Assembly: GCF_901933205.1 (NCBI RefSeq)
Contig: NC_044577.1
Coordinates: forward strand, 6,955,321-7,019,320
DNA length: 64,000 nt
Reading direction: 5' to 3'
From: Camarhynchus parvulus
Lineage: Eukaryota > Chordata > Aves > Passeriformes > Thraupidae
Of the stretch, positions 27,091-39,885 are shown piece after piece. How positions within the stretch are numbered: the stretch's first letter is position 1; each line of letters opens with the position of its first letter. The notes below the pieces were generated by a model that was not told the DNA's origin, ran no database searches, and saw nothing but the letters and a program-made list of their open reading frames with translations. A program made the position numbers and the translations under genes.

Positions 27091-29097
27091 TGCTTCCTTA
27101 AATCAACTCAAGGCAAGCAGGTGGCAGACTTACAAAGAGAGGCTTGAATTCCAGTTTTGGTTTCGTGGACTACTGCATTTAGAGAACCTGCACTGAAAAA
27201 TTGGTGTGTCCAGCTGCTTAAATATGTGGCTGTTCCTCTGGGGGTGAGGAGCAGGGGTCAATCACTCCCCTAGCTTTTCAAAGGTTTTAAATAATGAAAC
27301 CCTTGTAAGCCATAGAACAAAGTTTTTGCCTCCTGAAACGTTCAGGCCTAGTCTGTGTGATGCCTTGAAATATGTTTCTAGACAGGGGGGCTATGAGGTT
27401 GGACATAGGATTGCCTCCAACGTGCAGATGTTTGAGAGTCCAATCAAAAAGAAGTTAGCATACATGATGAGGCTTGTGTTAGCTATTTTAAAACAGTCTT
27501 AATTTATTTACAGTGATTTGGGCTTCAGTAAAGCCTGAAAACCATGGAAGAGGGAATAATTAGGGCAAGAGTTGAGTCTAACCAGAGCCTTGTATTTCTA
27601 TTTGCGTGTCAGTTTTGCAAGCTGGTAATTTTTGGACGTTCCTCACTTAACTTTCAGCTTTGTTTAGTTAAGATACTAAGCATAACATTATCCTTTTTGA
27701 AATATAAAATAATGTTTCCCAATGATAGGGTATGAGGGAATCATTTACTAAAATCATCTGCATGAGGTTCCCTCCCCACACACTTCCTGCATTGTTTGTG
27801 TCTATCCTTCCCCTTCCCTGTCTGCACTAGCTCCATTTCCAGCTCTACATGTGTCTCCAGACAATGTTTATGATCACTGTCTTCTTTACTTACTGGTGTA
27901 GCAAATAATGTCTGGAGTACACACAGAAATCTCTCAGTACAACTAGAGCGTTGTCTGGGGCTCTTTGATGATTTTCATCTCCAAATGAAATTTGTTAGTG
28001 GTGTTTCATGACAGTTCCCATTAAATGTGGAACAGCTTCTCTGAGATGTTTGATTCCTGGTTTGACGCTTATGTGACTTTGCTATCCCTACACCACATTT
28101 CCTGGTCCGAGGGATGGATTTGCAGCGTGTCCTCATGGCACCACTGGTGTTCCCTGCTGCAGGGACTGCTGTTTGCACCATGCGTGTGCCACATTCTGGG
28201 CTGACTTCAGCCACCTGCATCAATTCTGCAGTCCATGTGCATGAGGAGCATTTCAGGGGAATGCAGGCAGTGCTAGGAGCTTGCCAGGCTACAGCAGCTG
28301 TATGAGGAAACCATCCTTGCCAAATGGTAAATCCTGCAGTGCCCAGGGTCACAACATAAACCTTTTCTTACAGTGAAGAGGCGCCCTGTGGGAATAAATT
28401 CAACACAGTGCACAACAGTTTTAGAGGGAAAAGCTGCTCTGGGAGGCAGAGGTGTTTTTCCAAAATGGTCCTGCATGAGTCATTTGGAGCTGCAAGCAAT
28501 ACTATAATTACATTATAAATTGTACAGAGGAAGGAGTTCTGAGTCCCAACTTCTAAATCAAGAAGTTTGTGTTTCTTGACTGCATGTAACTGCTTCTGAG
28601 CCTTGCCTTGCTCCCCTGTCCCAGTGCCTCTCCAGCTTGGAGTCAGGGAATAGACTAGCTGAAGGGAAGATTGCTTGCCTGCTTTTGTGGCCCTCCTGGA
28701 TTCAATACTGCTAAGACCCAGACTGAAGTACACAACACAGAAATTGTGTATTGGTGCACTCTGCATGTGTACACACACAGGATTGCGTATTTGCACGTGC
28801 ACATACTCCTTTCCTAAAGACATAAGGGAAAGTAATTCACTGCCTTATGCATCTTTGAAAGTGATGTTTTGCTGCAGATTTATCACTGTTCTTTCAGTCT
28901 CACAAGGCTGTCATGATCTGCTTGAAATTATTTCATCTCATAGATGTTTTGGAGCTGGCATGTGGGTGGGCACAGATCAAAAAAGGTTTCTACAACCTTA
29001 CGAATTAACATGTTCCAACAATCCAAGATTTTATTTTGTTGATTTTTTTTTTTACTGATACTGTAGACATTTTAAAAATTCTCATCCTGCTGTTGTC

Positions 29098-29240
29098 TAG
29101 CAGCATATAAATATTAATTGGTCAGGGAATTTTTCTTGGTTTTGTGGCGCCTTTTGTAATACCCATTAAAATGCACGGAGACAAGCTTTTGCCTTTGTTT
29201 GTAAAAAACTATCTCCAGTAGATGTATATCTGCAGATTGG
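29098..29240. promoter_or_regulatory. Candidate conserved non-coding element (compact)
   Basis: ATAAATATTAATTGGTCAGG (TAATTG at 29115), GTGGCGCC and TACCCATTAAAATGCACGG are followed by GCCTTTGTTTG (SOX/FOX-like). Two CpGs are retained in an otherwise CpG-poor region. There is no alignment support. Confidence 0.25.
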
Positions 29241-31087
29241 CTTACATGAGAATGAGGGCTCTGTAGGTGTGCAAAGAGTGGCTGTGAAGAACTGGAGAAC
29301 TTGTTTGATCATTTCCTAGATAATGAGCTCCAGGCTTGCTGTCCATTGTAAGGCCAGGAGCTGTGTGTTGGTTGTTCTGGCAGAGCTCTGTGGAGTTCTT
29401 GTTTGGTAACTGGTTTGATTCAATTCCTTGTAAACATTTTTTGAGAAGATTAATAAATGAGGTATAGTAATGAAAAATTTCTATTTGTACATAGTACTTG
29501 TATATCTTACAGCTGAACATAATCCAGTTTCTGTCAGTTTCCCTATGCTCTGAATTAAATACCAACCACCAATAGCTGTAAACTCCTTTGAGTCACCTTC
29601 CAATATTTCCAGGAGTGTTTTGCTTATTTATGAAGCTTGATATGAGCTCATACCCTCTCCATTCTTCATGCCTCAGGCACAGATGACATGTAATGGTCAA
29701 ATAAGAAGTGCAGAACTTTATCTTAACTCTCAAATCTGCTTTTTATGCTTTGTTTTTCTTTCATGTTTTTATGAACAATTCTGTTATCCAACATTCTTGC
29801 AGCATGTAATTTGTCTATGTCGCTGTTTTTGAGTGAGAATAAGAGTGGAACAAGCAAAAAAAAAAAGTAATGATGTTACCAAGAAAAACAAGATACAAAA
29901 TGTATTGTCTGAAAATAAGATGGGTTCACGGAGTGTTTTGTTCATTGTGGCAGTTAATTCAACCCTGGTCTCAGCAGTGGAGGCTCATCAGTGAGTCACA
30001 CAGAGCTGGCCTGTGCTGAGCAGAATAATTCACATTAGCCAGTGACTTTTGCAAGCTGACTCCAGTGCCCTGTGCTCCTTCCCAGGATCAGTAGGGGAGT
30101 ACAAAGGAACGATCTCTGGAGTCCCTGCTGACCTGCCAGCAGTGATGCACTGCCTGAACACCTGGGGAGACAAACCAAAATGTGTGGAACTGTAGGAATA
30201 AAATGGAGTGGGAGCATCCTGGGATATTGCTTGTTTCTCTAGTCCTAGACACCTCCAGAATATCCCTGGCAGAAATGTCTCTCATGCAGAAGAATTAGGT
30301 AATATTCTACTTGAATGTTTCTTTCCTGTGTAAGAGTGACTGCATCTTTAGTCTCAGCTTTGCAGATACTTTACTGCCTAAAGTGTGAGAAATTACTATG
30401 TCTAATTTGGGAACTTTATTTTCTTTCCCCTTTAGTCTTTTCTTTTTATAGAGGACAATGTGGTTTTGAAGTGTAAAAAGTCATAGCTGGTTTCCCTTGA
30501 GAAACACTCTTAACTTCCTGCTCCCTGAATTAACCTTAAGAAAATAGTTTGGCTTAGTGGATTTAGATTTTTTTTTTACCAGTTGGTTTACTCCCTTTTA
30601 TTTCATTGAAAGCTCTTACCACCACCTTGCATACAGTATTTAAAGCTTATGTGGGCAACAGGTTGTTTAGACAACCCTTAGACTTGTCATGAGTTTTTTT
30701 TTCAACTTGGATACAGTTTCTGATATCTAATTCATGTTCTGGCTGCTTCCTTCCATAATCTGCTAGAGCTCATTGTTTTATGGGACTACTCTAACATTTA
30801 TATTGCAGGGTGGTTTAATTCCTTTGAGTACAGCTTTGCTTTCTCTCTTCTATCACCCACTGTAAAAATTACTTTAGGCCTTTACATATTAGCTTTATTA
30901 ATTTTCCAGAATTATTTCACATAACACCACAGATAACATTGGGTTTTTTTGCTCAGCATTACTCTGTGGGTATGTAAGTAAATCCAGTTGTAATGTGAAA
31001 TACATAGATACCACATTTCTGAGGCATGCATGACTCTTATTCTCATCTATTCTCCTCTGTAGAAAAGCAGGGTCTCTTAGGTCTGTT

Positions 31088-31149
31088 GAACCAGAGTATT
31101 TATAACAATTATTTAACAGAACCAGAGTGTTTATAACAGTTATTTTTAT
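31088..31149. repeat. 31-bp tandem duplication, two copies
   Basis: Both units, 31088..31118 and 31119..31149, begin with GAACCAGAGT. Over the first 27 positions they differ only by two A/G transitions, and they diverge in the last few bases. Both contain TTTATAACA. This is older than the 8253 duplication, judging by its differences. Confidence 0.9.
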
Positions 31150-33480
31150 GACCTTGGAAAAGAAGAAGGTTAAATACTTTTCAGAACAAAGGAAATTATT
31201 AATCACATTAAAATTCCGTAGGATTTAAATACGGAATTCATCTATGAACTGAAGAAGACACATGGGGTAAACAAATTTGGAAAGCGGAGTTTAAGAAAGA
31301 CTGCTGGCTTAGCTGTGGCTGTGGGGGACTGTGGAAACTTTCCTGTGGATTTAAGGTTAGGAATTAATTTTTTTAAATGGCATAATCAAGGTAAGTGTAT
31401 ATGCCCCAGATGTGCTATATAGGTCCACTAGGACAAGTGTGGTTATTTATCTGGAGTTTTGGAACATTTTGCTCTGAGATGATGTCAAGCACACTGTACC
31501 TCACAGATTTTATAGCCTTCAGTAAAGGCTGTTTGTTGTCTTCTAAAACTGGCATAACTTCTACTAAGCTATAATTATAAAGAAGCATCCTCCCTCTGTT
31601 CAAGGAAGAGGAAAAATTTAGTATTTAAGAAGAAGTTATCCTGCATCCTGGGACTTTGTACAGTTTGAAATGTATTCTGAAAGCTTAGTTTCTCATATGC
31701 TATTTTATGATTGCTGGTATTACTGAACCTGTACAGGATTGCTTTGGATGTATATAAGTGAGAAAGGACTGGTTTTGATAAAGACAGATTTTTGGCAACT
31801 GTTTGAGAACAGCCAAGGTGCTTCCGTGTCTTTCTCTGACAATTCAGTTGAAGAACCTCTCTGTGTGTGGTTTCTGCAATGTCCGTGCCTTGAATATAAA
31901 GAGTGAATTGCTGTAACTTTATACTGCACATCCAAGTCCTTTTGCTGACAGCTGCTCTGTAAATGTAATTCCTGAAATATTGGTTACAGTGACTGTGAAC
32001 AGTACAATATGAAGGGGTTTCTGAATAAACTTTGCTGGCAGGCAGCTGTGCCAACAGCTTCAGGCACTATGGGGTGAACAGCAAACAAGCAAAAAAAGGA
32101 CTAGAGCCATTTGAGTCAGTGTAATCCCAGTTCCACTGCTCCCTTTGATCTAACCTTGAACACTGCATTAATGAATGTTGCCTTCCACAGTATTCTATGA
32201 CCTTTTCTCTTGTTCTGCCTTAATATGAAAAGCATTGCTGGGATGCTGTTACCGTATAGTTACAAAAAACCTGGGAGAGCCAAGTAAAAGTGGTTACACT
32301 CTTCTTTATTAAACAGTGTTTGAATATCATGAGTGAGGTGTCAATCTAGGTGTGAATGACACTTAAATATGTGTTTCAGACTTGTCTTCTGGGTCAGATC
32401 CTGTCAGTTGACAAGAAAATGTTAGAGTGGATGCTGTCTTTAGAACCCAAATTTGCAGAGGGGGAGGCTGAGAATCTGGGGCTTCTGCTGTCTTCAGGGG
32501 AACAGAAGGTGCTCAGCTGTAGAGTCACCAAGTCATTATGTGTGGAATGGTTTATGGTTTTATCTTCTGCCTGGAATATAAAACTCTTGAAAAGCACAGT
32601 TGTAGCTTAGAAACAAAAATACATTTGCGAAAAAGCTCAAATTGCCACTCCTCTTCCTTTTGCCCTTTTTTTAGTGGAAAAAATTGAGTGGTTGAGTATC
32701 AGAGTGTGAGTTCAGCTTTGATGTGCTGAGTTCAGTACTGTCATGATGTTGAAATGGTACAGGATACATCTCACATCAGATAAAGGGGAAAAGCATCTTG
32801 TAGCTGCAGAACACATTCTCTTAGGCAAATGCCCTTCAGCATTTATGATCTTGGTATCCCGATGAAGGCATGATAGAAGCAAGTGAAACAGGCAAGCGTG
32901 ATGCGTTGGATAATCACTAAAACTGGCACATGTTTTGTTTGGCAGAGTAACAAAGCACTGAAATTACAGCCTTGTGAGGCAGTGTACAGCCTGCTGGGGA
33001 AGCTTCCTGATGTTTCAGCACTTGGTTTATGTTCCGAGAGTAACCTGTATCATTAGTTAGACATTAGGGGGTCTTGACCACTGGGTTGGTGAGGCAAGTG
33101 CCTGGATAACTGAGGCTATCAGCAACCTGCTAGGTGAAATCATTTGGGATATTAGAATTCAAAGGTAGTAAATTGTGTTTGGTACCTCTGACTTTTTTCC
33201 CTGATAGCATAAACAGAATAATTAAGCACCTGGTGCAATGTCCTGAAGCCATTTTGCCTCCAATGTTCTTCTGCTTCTTGAATCAACAAAAAGTGCCTTT
33301 GCCTCAGATAAACTTTAGGTGAGAATATAGGTCTAGATTTGAGTAATATTTGATCATGGGGCTTCAGAGGCTGAAGTTTATCATGATCTTTACTTTCTTA
33401 CTGAATTGAGACCACAATGAAAATCAGAATTTCCTTTTCATAGATATCAAGCGAATGTGTGATTATAAAGTCTTAACAAT

Positions 33481-33541
33481 GACAAAAATAAAATAAAATT
33501 CACTATGAATTTTATACTATTTTATTTCACTATGAAATTTA
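33481..33541. repeat. AT-rich low-complexity tract with an internal direct repeat
   Basis: An AAAATAAAATAAAA run is followed by TTCACTATGAA at 33499..33509, which recurs at 33526..33536 with TATTTTATTT between. The A-rich and T-rich halves are partly complementary. Confidence 0.75.
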
Positions 33542-33840
33542 CTGTGATGTAATACCAAGTCTGTAATTTGGTTTTTTACTGTTTCTTCTTGTGTTTCTAT
33601 GAAGATGGAAATGTGATCTAATGGTAAGAATTGTATGTTTGATAAGGAATTGGACACTTGCAGATTTTATCACCTGTTCATTCATTGTACTGAGTAGGTA
33701 TCAGGTTGCAATTATTATTGGTGGGCTTTGTGCTGTAGCTGAAAAGCCTTGGATATTTATGCTTCTCCAACTTGTGGTTAAAAAACTATTTTGAAATCCT
33801 TGAATGCAAGAACTTCATCTTCTTGGTAACAACTGACTGC

Positions 33841-33863
33841 AAAAAAAAAAAAAAAGAAAAAAA
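33841..33863. repeat. A-rich homopolymer (A15 G A7)
   Basis: Fifteen A, one G and seven A. No upstream polyadenylation hexamer or coding remnant supports a retrocopy tail. Confidence 0.95.
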
Positions 33864-36800
33864 GGTATATCAAACTGTAGGAAATTGTTAAATAATGTGC
33901 CAGAGGCATTGGTGTCACCTGGCTTTACTTGCCATCTTGACTAATGATATAGGAAAAAAGGGAAAACATAATTAATTGGATTGATTTTGGTGAAACTCAG
34001 CTGAGAACTAATGAAAAAAATCCCTGTGGCAATTAATAGAGAAAACGGTACAGGGTGATGAAGGACTGCATAATATAAGTTCCTGGTGTTTTCCTTAAAG
34101 TGAATGGGGGAAAAAGCAGCCATGTCAGGGGAAGTGGGATGAAGTAGAGAAACAAGAATTGAAGGAAAAGAAATAGCAGGAATTCATATTCCTCACAAAG
34201 ATAATTTTTACACTAAGGCAGCAAAAGATAAATCAATGAAAGGAGTATATAGAGGATATAAAATGATTTATTCCTTTAATGGATCAGGGAAATAATATTC
34301 CCTTGATGATAAGGTAAAATTCTAGGTCTTGATGTCTCAATACTTGCAAGTTAGGAGATCCAAGAAGATTGAAAAATAGTATAACTAAATAGCTCAGATT
34401 GAATCAACAAAAATATCAAGAATCTTAGGATGGCTTATTCAAACATTCAGTAAAGGGCATACTTTCAAATCCTCAGTGCTGCACTAGAGGGGATTGAACT
34501 TTCTTATGCTGAAACAAGATATGGTACCATTTCTACAGACACATTTCCTACAAGCTGTGGGAGTGCAGTATTCTTTTATTATTTTTCACTTTTAATAGTT
34601 ATGAAACTGCCAATCAGTTTTTCCTTAAAGGACCAGGAGTTCTTGTATAATTCTGATGTATCATGCACTCATATTTAATGGAATTAATTTAAAAAGTGGT
34701 CAAGCTACTGCTCCGTGTTTTAAGTGGTTATTTTGTTAGTGTAGGGCAGATGTGGATGAGGGAATTATGTTGAAATATATATATCATAATTCCTATTTGA
34801 AAATACAGTTCTATTGCTCACAGCATTTTAGTTTGATTTACACTTCTCCAGCAGAACTGTATTAAATTACATGAAATATATTTCCATTGAGCTGTTGGCA
34901 TTACATTTCTTAAAATGAGATAACAATTACTGTGCTTTGATAATACTCTAGTTCAGAACTTGTATCTGTCATTTGTTCTTTTTATTCTGCTACATCAGAA
35001 ACTATAAAGCAGCAGTAACAAAGGTTCACAAATGTTGGCAGATGAGTGATCTACTCCACATGAGAATTAGTGTCTGCTCTGTACCTTGGCAAGAATTTGG
35101 AATGCAGAATGGTAAGCTGGTGAAATTGTTGCTGTGCAGTGTTTTGCAGAAAAGGATTAAGCAAATTTATTTTTTTTTGTGGTTGAGTAGAGGAAGGTTT
35201 CTAATACTGATGTGAATGACTCCAGTTGGATTTTTTGTTTTCTTTTCCATATAAAGTGCTTGTAAGAAAGCCAAAGCTTTATGCTTTGCGGAGGTTAGAG
35301 AGATGCTCATTTTTCTCCCCCTATTAAACAGCACCCCTGCCACAAGACCCACTGAGTGTCTATCAGAACTGAGTTTTTCACCCAAAGCTCTCCCAGTCCA
35401 AGCATCTGTGTTCCTAGCCCTACTGCTGAATGAGAGAATAATGGTTGCAGGCATGACACTTACAAACTGGCTTTTCCTTTTTTCTTCCTTTTTTTACATC
35501 CCTCCCTTGTCCAGAGCTGATAACTCAGGGCTTAGACTGCAGACAGTGCCACAGCCCACTGGAGCTGCAGTCTCCCTGCATCACTTCTCTGTAGCCTAGA
35601 GAGAAAGGCTTGCCTAGATGAAAGAAAGGCTGCAGCTGTGAGTTTCCATTCATTTACTAGGGGAAAAAAGGGCAAAATTTGGCGTTCTACAGCACTATGG
35701 TGTATAAGAGTTTATTTTTAAAAGTGGCTGTAATATACTTGTGAAAAACATTAAATGCTTTCAATGATTTTTAAGTGTGGGTAGAGAGCTAGGAGCCTCT
35801 GTAAAGCTGAATGTTTGTTTAGCTTTGTGAAAGGAAGGTGAGCTAAAACAATGTATCAAACTTTTCTTGATCTTTAGCAAGAATAAGCAACAGCATTTGT
35901 TTAGCAATCTAGTGGTTAACAAAAACTTCCTCCTGCCTGGTTTATTTCAGTTGCTGCAATGTGCTCTAGAGCAAGTGATGCATTTGATTATAAATCCCCA
36001 AATCCATTGAAGGACCTCTCAAAGCATAGAGCTGAAGTTGGCTGAGGCTGCCTGGAAGTGCTGCTGGCTTTCCCAAAGGTTTTCCTTGACAGGACCCCAG
36101 GATGGCTCTGGCAGGTATATCACAGCCTCTGCACAGCACTCCCCTGACCTCACTGCTCCTCACACACACATCTTCCTGAGCTCCTTGCAGCACCATGGTC
36201 TAGGGGGTCTGCAAATACTGTATTTCAAGTAAAAGTTCCTTGGATTTTGGATTATTGCTGTAGCATTATCTTGTAGAATGACTTCAGGTACTGCTGGTTT
36301 TCAGGAAGTCAGTGTGTATGTTTATGATTTGGTTGTTGATTCTTTTTGACAACACCAACTCCAGATCTCTTCCATGGATGTTCTGGATTCACCTTCTAGC
36401 TCTGCACTCAGGACTTCCAGATGGGTCTGTCTTTCCACAGTAAGGGGCACAGCCAGAGCCATTTACAGGAACTGTTGTTGATAAGACTCATTACCAGTCC
36501 AAAGCACAGAATCATTTTGTAAATATAGACCTATTTGAAACAGATTTGTATAATATTCTTAGATACAAATTCTTTTGCTGATTTGCAGCAGGCTTATGTA
36601 GCGTGTGGAATTCTGGATTTTAAAGACAAATCTGGTGTTATTAAAAAAGGCTTTATTTTTTAAAAAAATGGTCCTTGGCCTTTTAAAGGTGTATGGACTT
36701 CTGGTGTCCATAATTTACTGAGTAAATGAAGCATGTATCATTGTAAACTTAGAGCAGAAATTGCATAAAAATGCACAGACCAACTATAGAAACCTTTAGG

Positions 36801-37508
36801 GCCAGGGTTAATCACTGACATTTTCAAAATCAGGTGCTGACCAGTGATAGGATCTAAAAATTCCAAATACCAAACAAGTTCTGACTTCACTGTATTAGAG
36901 TAAAAAGACATCTTTCAAGAACTCAGTGATTTTGCAGAGGGTTAGAGTTTATTTTTACTCTAGCAGTCATATACTGCAGTAGCAAATGGTAGGAGGTTCT
37001 GGCATGCATGACCTGGTTCAGCTGGGTAGCACTATTGATTTGTTTTTGCAGCGCCTCTGCTTTAGTTAATTGTAACTTTGTTTTCTGATCCTTGATTAGC
37101 TCAGTGGTAAGTTGTCATTACAGCATTCAACTCCCTAAGGACATGATCTATAAGGCAGACTTTTCCAGTGGAGGGTCATGATTCAGCCAGTTTACACATA
37201 ATTTAAACAGCAGTTGGCCTAATACCCTGAAGTGGAATTTGAGGTACTTGTAGTCCAAGAGTGTAATGCCATAAATTACTGTTTGTGTAAAGCACTCTTT
37301 AGAGACCTGCAGGAGGGGCCAGTGGGACATGGAATGCCCCTTGTGTTCCTTTTTCAGCAGGCAAGTGAAGTTAAAATCTGAAGGAGGGTTAAGAAAGCAG
37401 TTCCACTTAGAGCAAAACTGCTATTTAACGTTTCATTGGGAAAGCTTTGTTTCATCAGAGTTGCCTTAATATTTGTTTGCCTGGATTCTGTATTTGGATT
37501 TGTTTTAA

Positions 37509-37532
37509 TGCCCATTGCAATAATAATGGGCA
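37509..37532. repeat. Inverted repeat: 8-bp arms, 8-nt loop
   Basis: TGCCCATT at 37509..37516 and AATGGGCA at 37525..37532 are reverse complements around an AT-rich loop. It is short, and chance occurrence is plausible. Confidence 0.8.
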
Positions 37533-38430
37533 GAATAGAAATGTCTTCAAGTGGTTAGATTAAGCTAATGAACTCTGAATTTTGCACATACTGGTGTTCT
37601 GCATTTTGTAGAAGTTCAGTGCAGAGCTGCAGTTTAAACAATTTTTAAGATACAGGGAACTTGTCTCTGCTATAGCATCTAAATGGCTTTGTCAAGCAGA
37701 GCTGATGTCTCACAATGCCTCTAGAGGCAGCAAATTGAGCATAAATGAGTTGAATTCGTGTCTTTTCTGACTATTTTGGCACAACCTGTCTGTGGGCTGA
37801 AGTGTGACTGTCCCTGTATCTAAGAAGAGATCGTTATTTCCTGAAAGATTTCTGATGTACTCAGAGACTGGGATTTCCAGTTCAGTACCACAGCACATGG
37901 CAGGGTGGAAGGTGGCAGAGACAGTCCTGCTGCTCTTCTGCTTTCCACTGTTTATTGTCAGACCTTACTTTTTGTAGTGTGTGATTGGAGAAAACTTCAA
38001 CACAGTCTTTTGCAGGGCTTTTTGCTTTTTTCCCTACATATTTTCCTTACAGGAACTGTTCGTGCCAGTGCAGAAAGGCAGTACGAGTAGGAGCAAATGT
38101 TTGGACAGAAGGCAGCGAGGAGCACAATTGCTCCAAGAGTGTAATAAATCAAATGCAAAACTATTCCTGTGACTAATGATAGAGCAACATCAGATCTGCA
38201 GTGTTTGAATGGCTGGGTTGCTGCAAAATGCTTTTCAGCCTCTGAGGTGGTGACTAACCTTAAGTGCATTAGCAAAGTTTTAAAAAAAACCCAAAAGCTG
38301 CCATCTAGGTTGTTGCCTTTTTTTAAGTAGCTGAACTTTAATGTGATTGAGTCAAAACTGTACAAAACCTTCTCTCTCACAGGGTGATAACAAAAATGTT
38401 GGGTTGTGGTTGAATATGGTTTTCTCCCAG

Positions 38431-38593
38431 AGAGGGGTTGGGAACTGGAACAGGCCCACCAGGGAACAGCACCAAACCTGAGTTTAAGTGGTTTTGGACA
38501 ATTATCTCAGACACACAGTGAAATTCTTGGGGCTCTTCCATGCAGGGCTAGAAGTTGGACTAAATGATCCCTGTAGGTCTCTTCCAACTCAGG
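38431..38593 (+). repeat. CR1 LINE fragment, 3' end
   Basis: This stretch aligns by eye with the terminal part of sauropsid CR1 retrotransposons. In order it shows a GGAACTGGAACAGGCCCACC block, a CACCAAACCTGAGTTTAAG block, a TTGGACAATTATCTCAGACAC block, a CAGGGCTAGAAGTTGGAC block, and the diagnostic ATGATCCCTGTAGGTCTCTTCCAACTCAGGA-like tail (paraphrased). No reverse-transcriptase coding part remains, as expected for the usual 5'-truncated copies. Several differences from the consensus and the loss of the terminal short tandem repeat suggest an old copy. It lies in the same orientation as GULP1. The left edge is approximate; 38395..38430 may also belong to it. Confidence 0.88.
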
Positions 38594-39640
38594 AAAAACA
38601 TGAAGTAGTATGTTTTAATAGGCAATATTAAGCATGTAAAACTAGTAAGTATATACATGCAAAAGATATCTTTCCCTTAAAGCACTTAAGAATTTTGTAG
38701 GGAATGGGAATGGTGTTCTGAGTATGAGCAAGACATATGAAGATGGTATTCAGGTAGGTGGGCAGAGTTATTTACACAGTCTGGATTCTGAAAATCTTTC
38801 CTATAGATGTTTTAGCCTACAAAAACAGTACTAAAATTCAGTCTTAACTGCAAGGTGTTTGCATGACTGGATTTTGGTTTTCTGCTCTTGTTGTGTGTGT
38901 TTGATTTTCTTGATTCAAAAAAGGATTCTGCTTATAGGGGAGAGGAGTTCCAGTGCATAAAAATCTGTGTGCTCCATCCTGTTCACCATGATGTGCTTGT
39001 GTAAAGCTCTGTATCTCTGCTTTGCTGTGTGTGCTGAGCTGTCCCTATCCCTGCTGTCTGTCTGCTGCTGGATCTCTGCCTCCCCAACTGCCAGACTGGT
39101 CTTAGCACTGCTTTGTCTTGGTTCCTTTATTGCCTGTGGTGTGGGCAAGGAGCCAGGCAAGGCTGCAGCCAAATGATTCAGAATGTAAAATGTCTTCCAG
39201 GTCTGCTTCAGTGCTCTACCTTGAGCTTCTTGCAGTCACCTTTCCTACAGGCATCCTGCCGTTTGGGAGAGTCACTCCTTTTCACAGGGCCATTAAACTT
39301 CTGAAAGTTTGCAGGGGGTGAAGATTCTGCCATATCTCTAATTCATTTCTTCCTTATAGGCAATTATCTTTTTGTTTAAACCTGCATCTAGGCTGCATTA
39401 TGCTTATTTTTTGTTCAGCATTAGGCTTTAGCATCTCTTAAAGTTGAGCAGTTATATAATTTTAAAACATTTTTATATTTTTATCTCCAACGTTTTGGTG
39501 TATTATTAAAATAAATTTGTGCATTGCAGTGCCTTTTGGCATAATATGTAAGGTCAAAATATAAGTATACCCTTTAGTTTAAGGTACATTTGAGATGCAA
39601 TTCTAGCTGCTTTATCCCTTTTAACTTAAATAACCATAAG

Positions 39641-39656
39641 AGCAGAGGCCTCTGCT
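39641..39656. repeat. 16-bp perfect palindrome
   Basis: AGCAGAGGCCTCTGCT is its own reverse complement, with no spacer. It abuts a candidate conserved block that starts at about 39680. A site of this type could bind a dimeric factor, but I do not recognise the half-site. Confidence 0.9.
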
Positions 39657-39679
39657 ATGGAGGAAAGGGCTTCATCAAT

Positions 39680-39885
39680 ATCTAGATGTGCTCTGTCATT
39701 CAGAAGTGTCAGCAGCCAGGGAATCTCCGTGCTGCAGTTGATAAAGCTTTTGGATGCGCTGCTGCATCTTTACAATTTGCTGTAATCAAGCAGAATGGCC
39801 CAGTTGATGTTATGCAGGTCACAAGGAATGAAATGATGTCCCAGCCATGTCCATTTCCAGGTGGAGATAAGTGTGTCTGAAGTGT
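39680..39885. promoter_or_regulatory. Candidate conserved non-coding element
   Basis: The block includes GATAAAGCTTTTGGATGCGC and TTTACAATTTGCTGTAATC in non-repetitive sequence, next to the 16-bp palindrome at 39641. A short + frame (39686..39880) crosses it but has no splice context or recognisable protein. Confidence 0.25.

Larger units (their letters stand above)
13001..31087. other. Region note: intronic, mostly featureless
   Basis: Contents are the direct repeat at 14628, an A12-type tract near 16317, the microsatellite at 21860, the hairpin at 21996, the T17 at 22445, and three candidate elements between 26.2 and 29.3 kb. No coding exon, RNA gene or transposon is recognised in the rest. 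Confidence 0.6.
31150..39640. other. Region note: intronic, contains the CR1 and an A-rich stretch
   Basis: Contents are the AT-rich tract at 33481, the A-rich run at 33841, a stretch at about 33930..34460 in which the + strand is A- and purine-rich rather than T-rich, the 8-bp-arm inverted repeat at 37509, and the CR1 at 38431. No gene is recognised. Confidence 0.6.

Noticed and set aside
27462..27541. Possible C/D-box snoRNA (ATGATGA, then CTGA about 70 nt later)
   Set aside because: No convincing terminal stem and no clear C'/D' pair; the two short boxes are likely by chance.
33780..33863. Processed pseudogene ending in the A-rich tract
   Set aside because: No polyadenylation hexamer, no coding remnant and no flanking duplication seen.
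36505..36535. CACAGAATCATT, resembling the reversed 3' end of CR1
   Set aside because: The match ends after about 12 bases, so a second CR1 cannot be supported.
37097..37134. tRNA-like A-box (TAGCTCAGTGGT) followed by a partial B-box (TTCAACTCC)
   Set aside because: The two boxes start only about 27 nt apart instead of about 44, and no acceptor, anticodon or T stems can be built.
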